Positions 41,897 through 49,516 of a stretch of 64,000 nt of DNA are shown one piece after another. Positions within the stretch are counted from its first letter, which is position 1; the number at the start of each line of letters is the position of its first letter. Source of the stretch: JBQTII01 sp052387905 (GTDB lineage Bacteria > Actinomycetota > Actinomycetes > Sporichthyales > Sporichthyaceae); the NCBI GenBank assembly GCA_052387905.1, contig JBQTIR010000013.1, positions 1-64,000 on the forward strand, read 5' to 3'. The notes below the pieces were generated by a model, which was not told where the DNA came from, searched no databases, and saw only the letters and a list, made by a program, of their open reading frames with translations. The position numbers were made by a program, and so were the translations under genes.

Positions 41897-42760
41897 TCAG
41901 GGGCGAAGCGCGGGGGCAGCGGTGGCGGTCGGGGTCGCCGCGGGCTCGGTGTCAGGCGGGGGTGTGCCGCCCGGAGTGGCAGGGGCGGGCGGGGCGGCGA
42001 TCGTGATCCAGATCGAGTCCGAGGCCAGGCGGGTGGTGCCGTCCTCGGGCGAGAGCGCGTAGGCGTCGATGCGGTAGTTGCCCGGCGCCAGGACGAACGT
42101 CGCCTGCCAGTCGCCGACTTCCGGTGCGCCGGCGGTCGCCATGTCATAGGCCGTCTGCAGCACCCGGCCGTTCTGCGAGACGTCGATCGTCACGGCTCCC
42201 TCAAAGACCCGCGCCCGCCCGGCCAGCGTCAGCGGCGAGTCGTAGGTGCGCCCGGACAGCGGCGCGATGATCGCCATGTAGTTGCCCCCGTTGTCCACCG
42301 GAATGCCGCCGTCGCTCATCGCCCGCTGCTCTTCGGGGGTGACGGGGGGAGCGAGGGTGGTGTTCTGCGGGGCGTTCGAGGGGACCGGGGTGAGCTCGGT
42401 GTCCACCGGGAAATCCTGGCCACCCTCGCCGAGGTCAGGGGCAACAGTCGGCTCCGGGGTCGGATTGATCTTGGGTGCTGGGGTGGTCCGGGGGACCGTG
42501 ATCACCGGCTGGCGCGCCCCGTCGACGATCAGGGTGCCCGGGTCATCGTCGGTGAGGTTGACGCCGACCACGGTTGCGCCGATCAACGTGAGCGCCAGCG
42601 CCGCCCCGGCGAAGGCGGGGCGCCCGAATCGGGAGAACAGGCCCACCGGCCGCTCGGTGCGGGCCCGGATCCGGGCCAGGCCGTCCCCGGCGGGGGTCAC
42701 CCGCTCGGCCTCGGCGCGTAGTGCGGCCGCCAGGCGACGCTCGATGTCCTCGTCGCTCAT
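41897..42760 (-). CDS. Single-pass membrane protein with Gmad2 domain, partner of SigE-family sigma factor
   Basis: The 287-residue protein has a cytoplasmic N-terminus (about 1-48, SDEDIERRLAAALRAEAERV), one transmembrane helix (about 50-67, AFAGAALALTLIGATVVGV), and a Pro/Thr-rich linker. An Ig-like Gmad2 domain (about 160-255) includes IAPLSGRTYDSPLTLAGRA and APGNYRIDAYALSPEDG. Gmad2 occurs in spore-germination and envelope proteins. The ATG shares a base with the upstream sigma-factor stop (TGATG). The short N-terminus may be an anti-sigma segment, but no ZAS zinc motif is present. Confidence 0.85.
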   Translation of the reverse strand: MSDEDIERRLAAALRAEAERVTPAGDGLARIRARTERPVGLFSRFGRPAFAGAALALTLIGATVVGVNLTDDDPGTLIVDGARQPVITVPRTTPAPKINPTPEPTVAPDLGEGGQDFPVDTELTPVPSNAPQNTTLAPPVTPEEQRAMSDGGIPVDNGGNYMAIIAPLSGRTYDSPLTLAGRARVFEGAVTIDVSQNGRVLQTAYDMATAGAPEVGDWQATFVLAPGNYRIDAYALSPEDGTTRLASDSIWITIAAPPAPATPGGTPPPDTEPAATPTATAAPALRP

Positions 42761-43317
42761 CAGATCCCTCCTCCCAGGTCGGTGCCGGAATCGAGCAGGC
42801 CGCGCAGTGCGGCGATGCCCCGGAACGTGTGGCTCTTGACCGCTCCCTTGCTGCACTTCATGGCTGCGGCCACCTCGGCCTCGGACAGGTCGCCGTAGTA
42901 GCGCAGGACCAGAGCCTCGCGCTGGCGGGTCGGGAGCTTGCGCAGCGCCGCCATCATCGCCTCGGACTCGTAACGTGCCAGGGCCCCATGCTCGGCACTG
43001 GGCATGTCCGGACCCGGCATCGGGGCGTGCTTGTCGGCGACCGTGCGACGTCGCAGCACCGAGCGCGAGCGGTTGACGACGGTTTGCCGCAGGTAAGCCA
43101 GTGCCTTGTCCTCGTCGCGGATGCGCCGCCATGCCGAGTGCATCGCGACGAAGGCGTCCTGCACGACCTCCTCGGCGGCGCCGGTGTCGCGCAGCAGCAT
43201 CGCGGACAGGCGCACCAGCGAGCGGTAGTGCGCGGTGTAGAGCTCGGTGACCGCTTCGTCGGCGTCCCAGCGGGCTGGTGCCTGAGAGTCCAGATCGCGC
43301 CTGAACTCCGCCACCAT
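42760..43317 (-). CDS. SigE-family (group 4) RNA polymerase sigma factor
   Basis: The 185-residue extracytoplasmic-function sigma factor of the Streptomyces SigE type has a region 2 (AHYRSLVRLSAMLLRDTGAA, then VVQDAFVAMHSAWRRIRD) and a region 4 (ALRKLPTRQREALVLRYYGD, then EVAAAMKCSKGAVKSHTFRG). ATG 43317 was chosen because AGGAAGG lies 10 bp upstream; GTG 43326 is too close to it. It is co-translated with the Gmad2 membrane protein, a likely regulator or output. Confidence 0.9.
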   Translation of the reverse strand: MVAEFRRDLDSQAPARWDADEAVTELYTAHYRSLVRLSAMLLRDTGAAEEVVQDAFVAMHSAWRRIRDEDKALAYLRQTVVNRSRSVLRRRTVADKHAPMPGPDMPSAEHGALARYESEAMMAALRKLPTRQREALVLRYYGDLSEAEVAAAMKCSKGAVKSHTFRGIAALRGLLDSGTDLGGGI

Positions 43318-43435
43318 GACTGTCACGCCTTCCTGACGCGGATCCTCGCCGATCGGTTTACCTGCCGCCGGGCGATCTTCGCTAGCGTCCGACTGACACT
43401 AAAGCTCGCAAGTCTGTGATGAGGGGACCGCGACC

Positions 43436-43780
43436 ATGACCGAGGGCTCGTGCCTGTTCTGTCGCATCGTCGCCGGGGAGATCCCGGCCGACATCGTGGC
43501 CCAGACCGCGGACACCGTCGCGTTCCGTGACATCCACCCGCAGGCGCCTGTCCATATGCTGGTGATCCCGCGCGAACACCACCAGGACATCGCCGCGATG
43601 GCCGCCGCGGACCCTGCCCTGACCGGCCGTCTGGCCGCGGACGCCGCAGCGGTGGCCGCCCAGCAGGGGTTGTCCGGGTTTCGCCTGGTCTTCAACACCG
43701 GCGCCGAGGCGGGCCAGAGCGTGTTCCACGTCCACGGGCACGTGCTCGGCGGGCGGGCCCTGACCTGGCCACCGGGATAA
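43436..43780 (+). CDS. HIT-family nucleotide hydrolase/transferase
   Basis: The 114-residue protein has CLFCRIVAGEIPADIV at the start (a zinc-type CxxC) and the active-site histidine triad in VFHVHGHVLGGRAL. HINT-type members cleave AMP-lysine or adenosine phosphoramidates; substrate here is unknown. It lies directly upstream of phoH, as in many actinobacteria. Its stop is inside a 13-bp tandem repeat. Confidence 0.92.
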   Translation: MTEGSCLFCRIVAGEIPADIVAQTADTVAFRDIHPQAPVHMLVIPREHHQDIAAMAAADPALTGRLAADAAAVAAQQGLSGFRLVFNTGAEAGQSVFHVHGHVLGGRALTWPPG

Positions 43781-43807
43781 TCCACCGGGATAACCCGCCG
43801 GGATAAC
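43769..43807 (+). repeat. Three 13-bp tandem repeats before phoH
   Basis: Three consecutive copies CCACCGGGATAAT, CCACCGGGATAAC and CCGCCGGGATAAC overlap the HIT stop codon and lead directly into the phoH start. GATAAC-like segments could act as -10 elements or as repeated protein-binding half-sites. Confidence 0.65.
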
Positions 43808-43820
43808 ATTGCCGGCAATG
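43807..43820. promoter_or_regulatory. 14-bp palindrome covering the phoH start codon
   Basis: CATTGCC followed by GGCAATG is a perfect palindrome whose last three bases are the phoH ATG. In RNA it could pair only as a short loop-free structure, so a DNA-binding site or chance are the alternatives. It is contiguous with the 13-bp tandem repeats. Confidence 0.4.
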
Positions 43821-44831
43821 GCCGAGTCCGCGAGTACCCAGCACAAGATCATCGTTCCGGCAGGTGTCCCCATGGTGGGGCTGCTCGGGCCCGGGGACGA
43901 GTACCTGCGCACCGTGGAACGGGCGTTCCCCGCGGTGGACTTCCTGGCCCGCGGCAACGAAATCACCCTCACCGGCGCCCAGCCCGAGATCGCGTTGATC
44001 GAGCGCCTCTTCGACGAGCTCGTCGTGGTGCTGCGCACCGGGGCGCCGCTGTCGACCGATTCCGTGCGCCGCTCGATCCAGATGCTGCGTCAGCACACCG
44101 TAGAGCGGCCCGCCGATGTGCTGACCGCGGACATCCTGTCCACCCGCGGCCGCTCGATCCGGCCCAAGACGCTGAACCAGAAGCGCTATGTCGACGCGAT
44201 CGAGCACTCCACGATCACCTTCGGTATCGGCCCGGCCGGTACCGGCAAGACCTACCTGGCCGTCGCCAAGGCCGTGCAGGCCCTGCAGACCAAGCAGGTC
44301 GACCGGATCATCCTGACCCGCCCGGCGGTCGAGGCCGGCGAACGGCTCGGGTTCCTGCCCGGCACCCTCTACGAAAAGATCGACCCGTACCTGCGCCCGC
44401 TCTACGACGCCCTGCGGGACATGATGGATCCCGACGCCGTGCCCCGACTGCTGACCGACGGCGTCATCGAGGTCGCGCCCCTGGCATACATGCGCGGTCG
44501 GACGCTTAATAACGCCTTCATCATCCTCGACGAGGCACAGAACAGCTCGGCCGAGCAGATGAAGATGTTCCTGACCCGCCTGGGGTTCGGGTCGAAGATC
44601 GTCGTCACCGGCGACGTCACCCAGGTCGACCTGCCCTCGGGGACGACAAGTGGGCTGCGGATCATCCAACAGATCCTCGACGGGCTGCGCGACGTCAGCT
44701 TCTGCTGGCTGAGCGCCGGCGATGTCGTGCGCCACCAGTTGGTCGGGGAGATCGTCGAGGCCTATGGGCGCTGGGACGCCACTCAAGGGGACGGCAAACG
44801 CGCCGCGACGCGCGGTGGTTCGCGCCGGTGA
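43818..44831 (+). CDS. phoH: PhoH-family ATPase (PhoL-like)
   Basis: The 337-residue protein has an N-terminal KH-like region (about 1-100) and an ATPase core with Walker A GPAGTGKT near residue 138, PGTLYEKIDPYLRPLYDAL, and Walker B IILDEAQNSSAEQ. PhoH/PhoL with YbeY takes part in rRNA and ribosome quality control in several bacteria. The stop overlaps the ybeY GTG. ATG 43818 was used; an in-frame TTG nine bases earlier is less likely. Confidence 0.95.
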   Translation: MAESASTQHKIIVPAGVPMVGLLGPGDEYLRTVERAFPAVDFLARGNEITLTGAQPEIALIERLFDELVVVLRTGAPLSTDSVRRSIQMLRQHTVERPADVLTADILSTRGRSIRPKTLNQKRYVDAIEHSTITFGIGPAGTGKTYLAVAKAVQALQTKQVDRIILTRPAVEAGERLGFLPGTLYEKIDPYLRPLYDALRDMMDPDAVPRLLTDGVIEVAPLAYMRGRTLNNAFIILDEAQNSSAEQMKMFLTRLGFGSKIVVTGDVTQVDLPSGTTSGLRIIQQILDGLRDVSFCWLSAGDVVRHQLVGEIVEAYGRWDATQGDGKRAATRGGSRR

Positions 44832-45292
44832 ACGTCGACATCTGCAACGAGTCCGGGATCGCGGTCGAGGTCGACCCGCTGTTGGACCTGGTGCGCCACG
44901 TCATGGACGCGCAGGGCATCCACCCCGCCGCCGAGCTTTCGGTGCTCCTGGTCGACGTCGGGACCATGGAGCAGCTCCATGTGCGGTGGATGGACGAGCC
45001 CGGTCCCACCGACGTGCTGGCGTTCCCCATGGATGAGCTGCGCCCCGGCCGCCGCGACGACCCGGAGGCCGACCCCGGACTGCTGGGCGATGTCGTGCTG
45101 TGCCCGGAGGTCGCCGCGCGCCAGGCCGCGGCCGCCGGACACTCGATGGACGACGAGCTGCACATGCTGGCCACCCACGGCCTACTGCACCTTCTGGGCT
45201 ACGACCACGACGAGCCGGGCGAGGAAGCGGTGATGTTCGGCGAGCAGAACTCCCTGCTCGCGAGCTGGCGCGCGAGCCGCACGCCCGCCTAA
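44828..45292 (+). CDS. ybeY: Endoribonuclease YbeY (rRNA maturation factor)
   Basis: The 154-residue zinc metallo-RNase acts in 16S rRNA 3' end maturation. The zinc motif is HGLLHLLGYDH (three histidines), preceded by VLAFPMDELRP and LGDVVLCPEVA. GTG 44828 overlaps the phoH stop by GTGA. Its stop codon TAA abuts the left end of a MITE-like element, whose first base coincides with the last base of the stop. Confidence 0.95.
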   Translation: MNVDICNESGIAVEVDPLLDLVRHVMDAQGIHPAAELSVLLVDVGTMEQLHVRWMDEPGPTDVLAFPMDELRPGRRDDPEADPGLLGDVVLCPEVAARQAAAAGHSMDDELHMLATHGLLHLLGYDHDEPGEEAVMFGEQNSLLASWRASRTPA

Positions 45293-45455
45293 GGGCATGT
45301 CTCCCAATCCCGATAGGCGGCGCGGGCGGCGCCCAGGCGGCGCCTCGCGGCGTTGTCGTCGTCGCCCGATGCTCCGCATCGGGCTCCTCCTCCGCCTTGC
45401 GATGCATCCACCTGGATCACCACCCGCATCCACCTGAGATTGGGAGACACGCCCT
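45292..45455. mobile_element. MITE-like element with 18-bp terminal inverted repeats
   Basis: AGGGCATGTCTCCCAATC (45292-45309) is repeated inverted at 45438-45455 with one mismatch, giving consensus AGGGCRTGTCTCCCAATC. The 164-bp interior has no credible coding sequence. It contains GC-rich triplet runs, a CCGATGC/GCATCGG hairpin and a duplicated GCATCCACCT. No clear target-site duplication is visible. Such ends resemble insertion-sequence termini, so a non-autonomous transposon is the best reading. It occupies the whole spacer between ybeY and the CNNM gene, which is usually very short. Confidence 0.7.
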
Positions 45456-45460
45456 CACCC

Positions 45461-46762
45461 ATGGGATCTGACACCTCATTGATCGTCCTCGCGGTCGCGC
45501 TGGTCGTGGTCGCCGGGATCTTCGCGGCGATGGAGTCCGCGATCTCCCGACTCTCGCGCGCGAAGGTCGACGAACTGACCCGGGCCGGTCGCCGCGGCGC
45601 CACCCGCCTGCGGGCGATCCTGGACGACACCGCGCGCTATCTGAACCTGGCCCTGCTGCTGCGGCTGCTCTGCGAACTGACCGCGACCGCACTGGTCGCC
45701 GTCGTGACCCTGGAACGGGTGGGTAACCGTCCGGCTGCGGTCGCGCTCACCGCCGCCGTGATGGTCCTGGCCTCCTACATCGCGGTGGGGGTCGCCCCGC
45801 GCACCTTGGGGCGCCAGCACGTCGTCCCGGTGAGCCTGTTCGCCGCCGCCGTCCTGCCGCCGCTGGCCGCGCTACTCGGTCCGGTGCCGCGATTGTTGAT
45901 CCTGCTCGGCAACGCCGTCACGCCGGGCAAGGGCTTTCGGGAGGGCCCGTTCGCCTCGGAGGCCGAACTGCGTGACCTCGTCGACCAGGCTGCCGAGGAC
46001 TCCGCGGTGATCGAGGACGACGAGCGGCGCATGGTGCACTCGGTCTTCGAGTTCGGCGACACGATCGTGCGCGAAGTGATGGTCCCGCGCACCGACATGG
46101 TGGTCATTGGTCGCGACAAGACGCTGCGCCAGGCAACCTCCCTCGCGCTGCGCAGCGGCTTCTCCCGCATCCCGGTGATCGGGGAGGGCGAGGACGACAT
46201 CGTCGGGGTCGTCTATCTCAAGGACGTCGTGCGGCGCACTTTCACCGACCGCGACGCGGAGAACCGCGAGCTGGTCCAGACGGTGATGCGTCCGGCGATC
46301 TTCGTCCCGGACTCCAAGGCCGTCGACGACCTGCTCAAAGAGATGCAGCTGAGCCAAAGTCACATCGCCATCCTGGTCGACGAGTACGGCGGCACCGCCG
46401 GGCTGGTGACGCTGGAGGATCTGGTCGAGGAGATCGTCGGGGAGATCGCCGACGAATACGACAGCGAGCGTCCCCCGATCGAGCGCCTGGACGACGGCTC
46501 GGTGCGGGTGATCGCCCGGCTGCCGGTGGACGAGCTCGCGGAGGCGTTCGACCGCAAGATCGACGACGACGACGTGGAGACCGTCGGCGGTCTGCTTGCC
46601 AAGTACCTGGGCCGGGTGCCGATCGCCGGCGCCGAGGTCGTCGTGGCAGGACTGCGCCTGCGCGCGGAGACTGTCGCCGGGCGGCGTAACCGGGTCACCA
46701 CGGTCCTGGTCACCGAGGAGCCGGAGCCCGATTCCGCCGGCGCGGCGGCGACGGGCGACTAG
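45461..46762 (+). CDS. CNNM/CorB-family transporter adjacent to ybeY
   Basis: The 433-residue protein starts at ATG 45461. It has a DUF21 membrane domain (about 1-150, with AMESAISRLSRAKVDEL), a CBS pair (about 195-325) with DEYGGTAGLVTLEDLVEEIV, and a CorC_HlyC domain (about 340-420). Membrane helices are recognisable, but the VPKNIA-like motif of the other two CNNM proteins is replaced by VGVAPRTLGRQHV, which is common in this syntenic subfamily (Rv2366c type). A MITE-like element lies immediately upstream, so expression may not be read through from ybeY. Confidence 0.92.
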   Translation: MGSDTSLIVLAVALVVVAGIFAAMESAISRLSRAKVDELTRAGRRGATRLRAILDDTARYLNLALLLRLLCELTATALVAVVTLERVGNRPAAVALTAAVMVLASYIAVGVAPRTLGRQHVVPVSLFAAAVLPPLAALLGPVPRLLILLGNAVTPGKGFREGPFASEAELRDLVDQAAEDSAVIEDDERRMVHSVFEFGDTIVREVMVPRTDMVVIGRDKTLRQATSLALRSGFSRIPVIGEGEDDIVGVVYLKDVVRRTFTDRDAENRELVQTVMRPAIFVPDSKAVDDLLKEMQLSQSHIAILVDEYGGTAGLVTLEDLVEEIVGEIADEYDSERPPIERLDDGSVRVIARLPVDELAEAFDRKIDDDDVETVGGLLAKYLGRVPIAGAEVVVAGLRLRAETVAGRRNRVTTVLVTEEPEPDSAGAAATGD

Positions 46763-46798
46763 CACCAGGGCCCAACGCCTGCCTCTACAGTCTGTTGC

Positions 46799-47134
46799 GT
46801 GGACGGACTGAGCGCGGAAGACGCGAAGCTGGTGACGCTGGCCCGCGCGACCCGGGCGCGCAATGGCGCGGCAGAGGGTGCCGCGGTGCGCGATGAGACC
46901 GGGCGCACCTACGCCGCGAGCACCGTCTCACTTCCCTCCCTGCAGATCTCTGCGGTGCAGGCCGCCGTCGTGATGGCCATCGCCAGTGGGTCGCGGGGGC
47001 TGGAGGCGGCCGCGGTCGTCACCGCCGCGCCGACCCCGGCAGCGACCGATCGCGCCGCGGTCAGCGACCTCGGTGGCGGCTCCGCTCCGTTGCACATCGC
47101 CGGCCTGGACGGGGTGGTGCGCAGCACCGCCTAG
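46799..47134 (+). CDS. Cytidine deaminase-like protein lacking zinc ligands
   Basis: The 111-residue protein starts at GTG 46799. The segments KLVTLARATRARNGAAEGAA and LQISAVQAAVVMAIASG follow the fold of small cytidine deaminases. The HAE motif and the PCxxC zinc cysteines are absent, and the whole protein contains no cysteine. Proteins of this kind lie between CNNM and era in other actinobacteria and are often annotated as cytidine deaminase. It is probably not catalytic. It converges on a small zinc-ribbon gene with a 4-bp overlap. Confidence 0.8.
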   Translation: MDGLSAEDAKLVTLARATRARNGAAEGAAVRDETGRTYAASTVSLPSLQISAVQAAVVMAIASGSRGLEAAAVVTAAPTPAATDRAAVSDLGGGSAPLHIAGLDGVVRSTA

Positions 47135-47265
47135 GCCGGCGCCGTCGTCGATCCGCACCTCGGGCAGGGTGTGGGGGGCTCGGCCTCCCGCATCGCCCCG
47201 CAGTCCGGACACACCTGGTCCAGCCAGCAGACGGCGTCGCCGCCGAGGTCCCCGGGCTCGCTCAT
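47131..47265 (-). CDS. Small zinc-ribbon protein
   Basis: About 44 residues include DLGGDAVCWLDQVCPDCG and, later, CPRCGSTT, giving two CxxCG knuckles that would bind one zinc ion. ATG 47265 or ATG 47274 could be the start. The frame continues upstream to 47397 but there overlaps the era promoter and era start, so a longer protein is unlikely. Small ribbon proteins next to era occur in related genomes. The role is unknown. Confidence 0.55.
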   Translation of the reverse strand: MSEPGDLGGDAVCWLDQVCPDCGAMREAEPPTPCPRCGSTTAPA

Positions 47266-47369
47266 GGTCACCATTCTGAGGGCGTGCCGCGCCGGGCGTG
47301 GACGTCGGGAACGACGCCGCGAACCATCGCGGGGACAGATCACTGCCGGACTCGGGGGACAATCACCCG

Positions 47370-48311
47370 GTGAGCGCCCCCAGATCCGCCGAAACACCCC
47401 ACCGCTCCGGCTTCGCCTGCTTCGTCGGCCGGCCCAACACCGGCAAGTCCACGCTGACCAATGCGCTGGTCGGCACCAAGGTGGCCATCACCTCTGACCG
47501 CCCCCAGACGACGAGACACACGATTCGCGGCATCATCAGCCGCGCGGACTCCCAGCTGGTCCTCGTGGACACCCCAGGCTTTCACCGCCCGCGCACCCTG
47601 CTCGGGGAGCGGCTCAATGACCTGGTGCGTGCGACGCTGGCCGAGGTCGACGTCGTCGGGCTCTGCATCCCGGCGAATGAGAAGGTCGGCCCGGGCGACC
47701 GGTTCATCCTCGGCGAGATGATCAAGGCGATCGGGCGCACTCCGGCGTTCGCCATCGTCACCAAGATCGACACGGCGAGCCGTCAGCAGATCGGTGAGCA
47801 GTTGCTCGCGGTTGCGCAGCTCGGCGCCACTGCCGGAATCGACTTCGCCGAGATCATCCCGGTGTCGGCGGTCGACGGTGAGCAGGTCGATCTGCTCGCG
47901 GACCTGTTGATGGCCCGACTCCCGGCGGGCCCGCAGCTCTACCCCGACGGCGACCTGACCGATTCTCCGGAGATGGTGATGGTCGCCGAGCTCATCCGCG
48001 AGGCCGCCCTGGAGGGAGTGCGCGACGAGCTCCCACACTCCCTCGCCGTGGTGGTCGAGGAGATGATCCCCCGCGAAGGTCGCCCGGCCGATCGTCCGTT
48101 GCTGGACATCCGCGCCGAGGTCTACCTCGAGCGCGACAGCCAGAAGGGGATCGTGATCGGGCATCAGGGGTCCCGACTGCGCGACGTCGGCATCACTGCC
48201 CGTCGCCAGATCGAGGCACTGCTGGGCACCCCGGTCCACCTGGACCTGCATGTGCGTATCGCGAAGGACTGGCAACGCGATCCAAAACAGCTCCGCAAAT
48301 TGGGCTTCTAA
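47370..48311 (+). CDS. era: Ras-like GTPase Era
   Basis: The 313-residue GTPase acts in 30S subunit assembly. It has G1 GRPNTGKS (residues 20-27), G2 and switch region TSDRPQTTRHTIRGI, G3 DTPGFHRP, G4 TKID and G5 VSAVDG. A C-terminal KH domain (about 235-310) includes GIVIGHQGSRLRDVGITARR. GTG 47370 starts the recognisable protein; the upstream frame to 47298 has no similarity. The stop overlaps the opposite-strand GNAT gene by four bases. Confidence 0.95.
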   Translation: MSAPRSAETPHRSGFACFVGRPNTGKSTLTNALVGTKVAITSDRPQTTRHTIRGIISRADSQLVLVDTPGFHRPRTLLGERLNDLVRATLAEVDVVGLCIPANEKVGPGDRFILGEMIKAIGRTPAFAIVTKIDTASRQQIGEQLLAVAQLGATAGIDFAEIIPVSAVDGEQVDLLADLLMARLPAGPQLYPDGDLTDSPEMVMVAELIREAALEGVRDELPHSLAVVVEEMIPREGRPADRPLLDIRAEVYLERDSQKGIVIGHQGSRLRDVGITARRQIEALLGTPVHLDLHVRIAKDWQRDPKQLRKLGF

Positions 48312-49297
48312 AGCCTTATTTGCCACTCGGCCCAGTGATCCCACAGTCGGAAGCCCATCGCCTCGTTGACCGCGATCATCGGGGCGTTGGAGACCGCGTT
48401 CCAGGTGAGGAGCATGGCCAACTCCGGCTCGTGAGTCAGGGCGTTGCGCAGGTTCTCCACCTTGAGCAACGTGCCGAGGCGGTGACCTCGGTGGTCAGGA
48501 TCCACGATCGTGTTGTGCTGGTAGCCGCCGGTGCGGTCGTCGGCAGAGGTCCCGATCGTGGTGAACCCGACAACGGCTTCGGTGTGCGTGTGCACCGCAA
48601 TGGCGGTGTACTGCCTCAGGCCCCACGGCTCGAGAACCGCCTCGCGCGCCCGCAGCCGATCAGCGTCGTAGTTTTCCGGCTCCCACTCCAGATCGTCCAG
48701 CGGAGCGTCGGTGGACATTCGCCCGTGCAGGTAGGCCATACCGTCGATCCAGTGCTCCGGGGTACGGCCTACCAGGGTATGCACCTCGTACCCGTCGGCG
48801 TGGCCGCGAGAGACCGCAGCGAGTTCATCGGCGAGGGCGCGCACGGCGTCGTCGATGACCAGACGCCGGCGCGCGGACAGGATCCCCAGCTCGGCGCCCC
48901 GGCTACGGGCGAAGGCCTCACCGGGGGAGTCCATCGCGCACTCGAAGACCACGAGCTTGCGGTCTGCCTCGCGGAAGTACGCAGCGACGTGCTCCCACAG
49001 CAGGGCACCGACGCCCCGTCCGCGCGCGTCAGGATGCACCTGGATCTGGGTCCACCCCGATCCGGTGTTGTCCAGCACCGGCAACTCGATGTCCGCGACG
49101 CCGACGAGGCGGTCGCCGTCGTAGGCGAGGTGATAGCTGGTCGGCTCGTCGGGTAGTGGATGGGTGATCCGGCCGCCCTCCAGCGTGGGGCTGAACGCAG
49201 GGTCACGCGGGCGGTCCACCGCGTGGGCGGTGCGCCACAGGTCAAGAACTGCGGAGACCCGAGCGACGTCGGTCGGGTCGAGCTGCTCGATATGCAT
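48308..49297 (-). CDS. Tandem GNAT-family N-acetyltransferase
   Basis: The 329-residue protein starts at ATG 49297 (MHIEQLDPTD). The first GNAT domain (about 1-150) contains IQVHPDARGRGVGALLWEHV; the second (about 190-329) contains IVDPDHRGHRLGTLLKVENL and NAVSNAPMIAVNEAMGFRL. Both acetyl-CoA loops look intact. It resembles double-GNAT enzymes of the mycothiol synthase type in layout, but substrate residues cannot be judged from sequence. It is divergent from the leu leader. Confidence 0.88.
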   Translation of the reverse strand: MHIEQLDPTDVARVSAVLDLWRTAHAVDRPRDPAFSPTLEGGRITHPLPDEPTSYHLAYDGDRLVGVADIELPVLDNTGSGWTQIQVHPDARGRGVGALLWEHVAAYFREADRKLVVFECAMDSPGEAFARSRGAELGILSARRRLVIDDAVRALADELAAVSRGHADGYEVHTLVGRTPEHWIDGMAYLHGRMSTDAPLDDLEWEPENYDADRLRAREAVLEPWGLRQYTAIAVHTHTEAVVGFTTIGTSADDRTGGYQHNTIVDPDHRGHRLGTLLKVENLRNALTHEPELAMLLTWNAVSNAPMIAVNEAMGFRLWDHWAEWQIRL

Positions 49298-49371
49298 GAC
49301 CCCAGGGTCCGCGTCACCCATCCGGAGCGCCACCGAATTTCTCTGGGCGCGGGGCGGTGTAACCTGGCCTC

Positions 49372-49419
49372 ATGCACCAGAGAAGCCTCCTGCTTAGCTG
49401 CCGCGGCGAGGCCCTGTAA
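49372..49419 (+). CDS. leuL: leuA leader peptide
   Basis: A 15-codon frame, MHQRSLLLSCRGEAL, has three consecutive leucine codons (CTC CTG CTT) and ends at TAA 49417-49419. TAACCT at 49360-49365 lies six bases before the ATG, so the message probably begins at the ATG without a leader. The downstream arms can form competing hairpins. This is the arrangement of ribosome-mediated attenuation by leucine upstream of leuA. Confidence 0.75.
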   Translation: MHQRSLLLSCRGEAL

Positions 49420-49440
49420 GGGCCGGCTCCCTCGTCGCGG
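49401..49440 (+). promoter_or_regulatory. Attenuator hairpin between leader peptide and leuA
   Basis: CCGCGGCGAGG (49401-49411) pairs with CCTCGTCGCGG (49430-49440) over 11 positions with one G-U pair. A smaller GGCCCT/AGGGCC-type hairpin lies inside. The left arm overlaps the last leader codons, so a ribosome stalled at the Leu codons would alter its folding. No U-tract follows. Confidence 0.6.
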
Positions 49441-49516
49441 GTATTGCTGCGCCTGCCGGTCGCGTTCATTCCGACCTCGCGCCACCTCAGCGACAGAGCT
49501 ACAGGGAGCCACCACG

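Noticed and set aside
43769..43807. CRISPR array
   Set aside because: The repeats are only 13 bp, directly abutting without spacers, and no cas genes are in the window.
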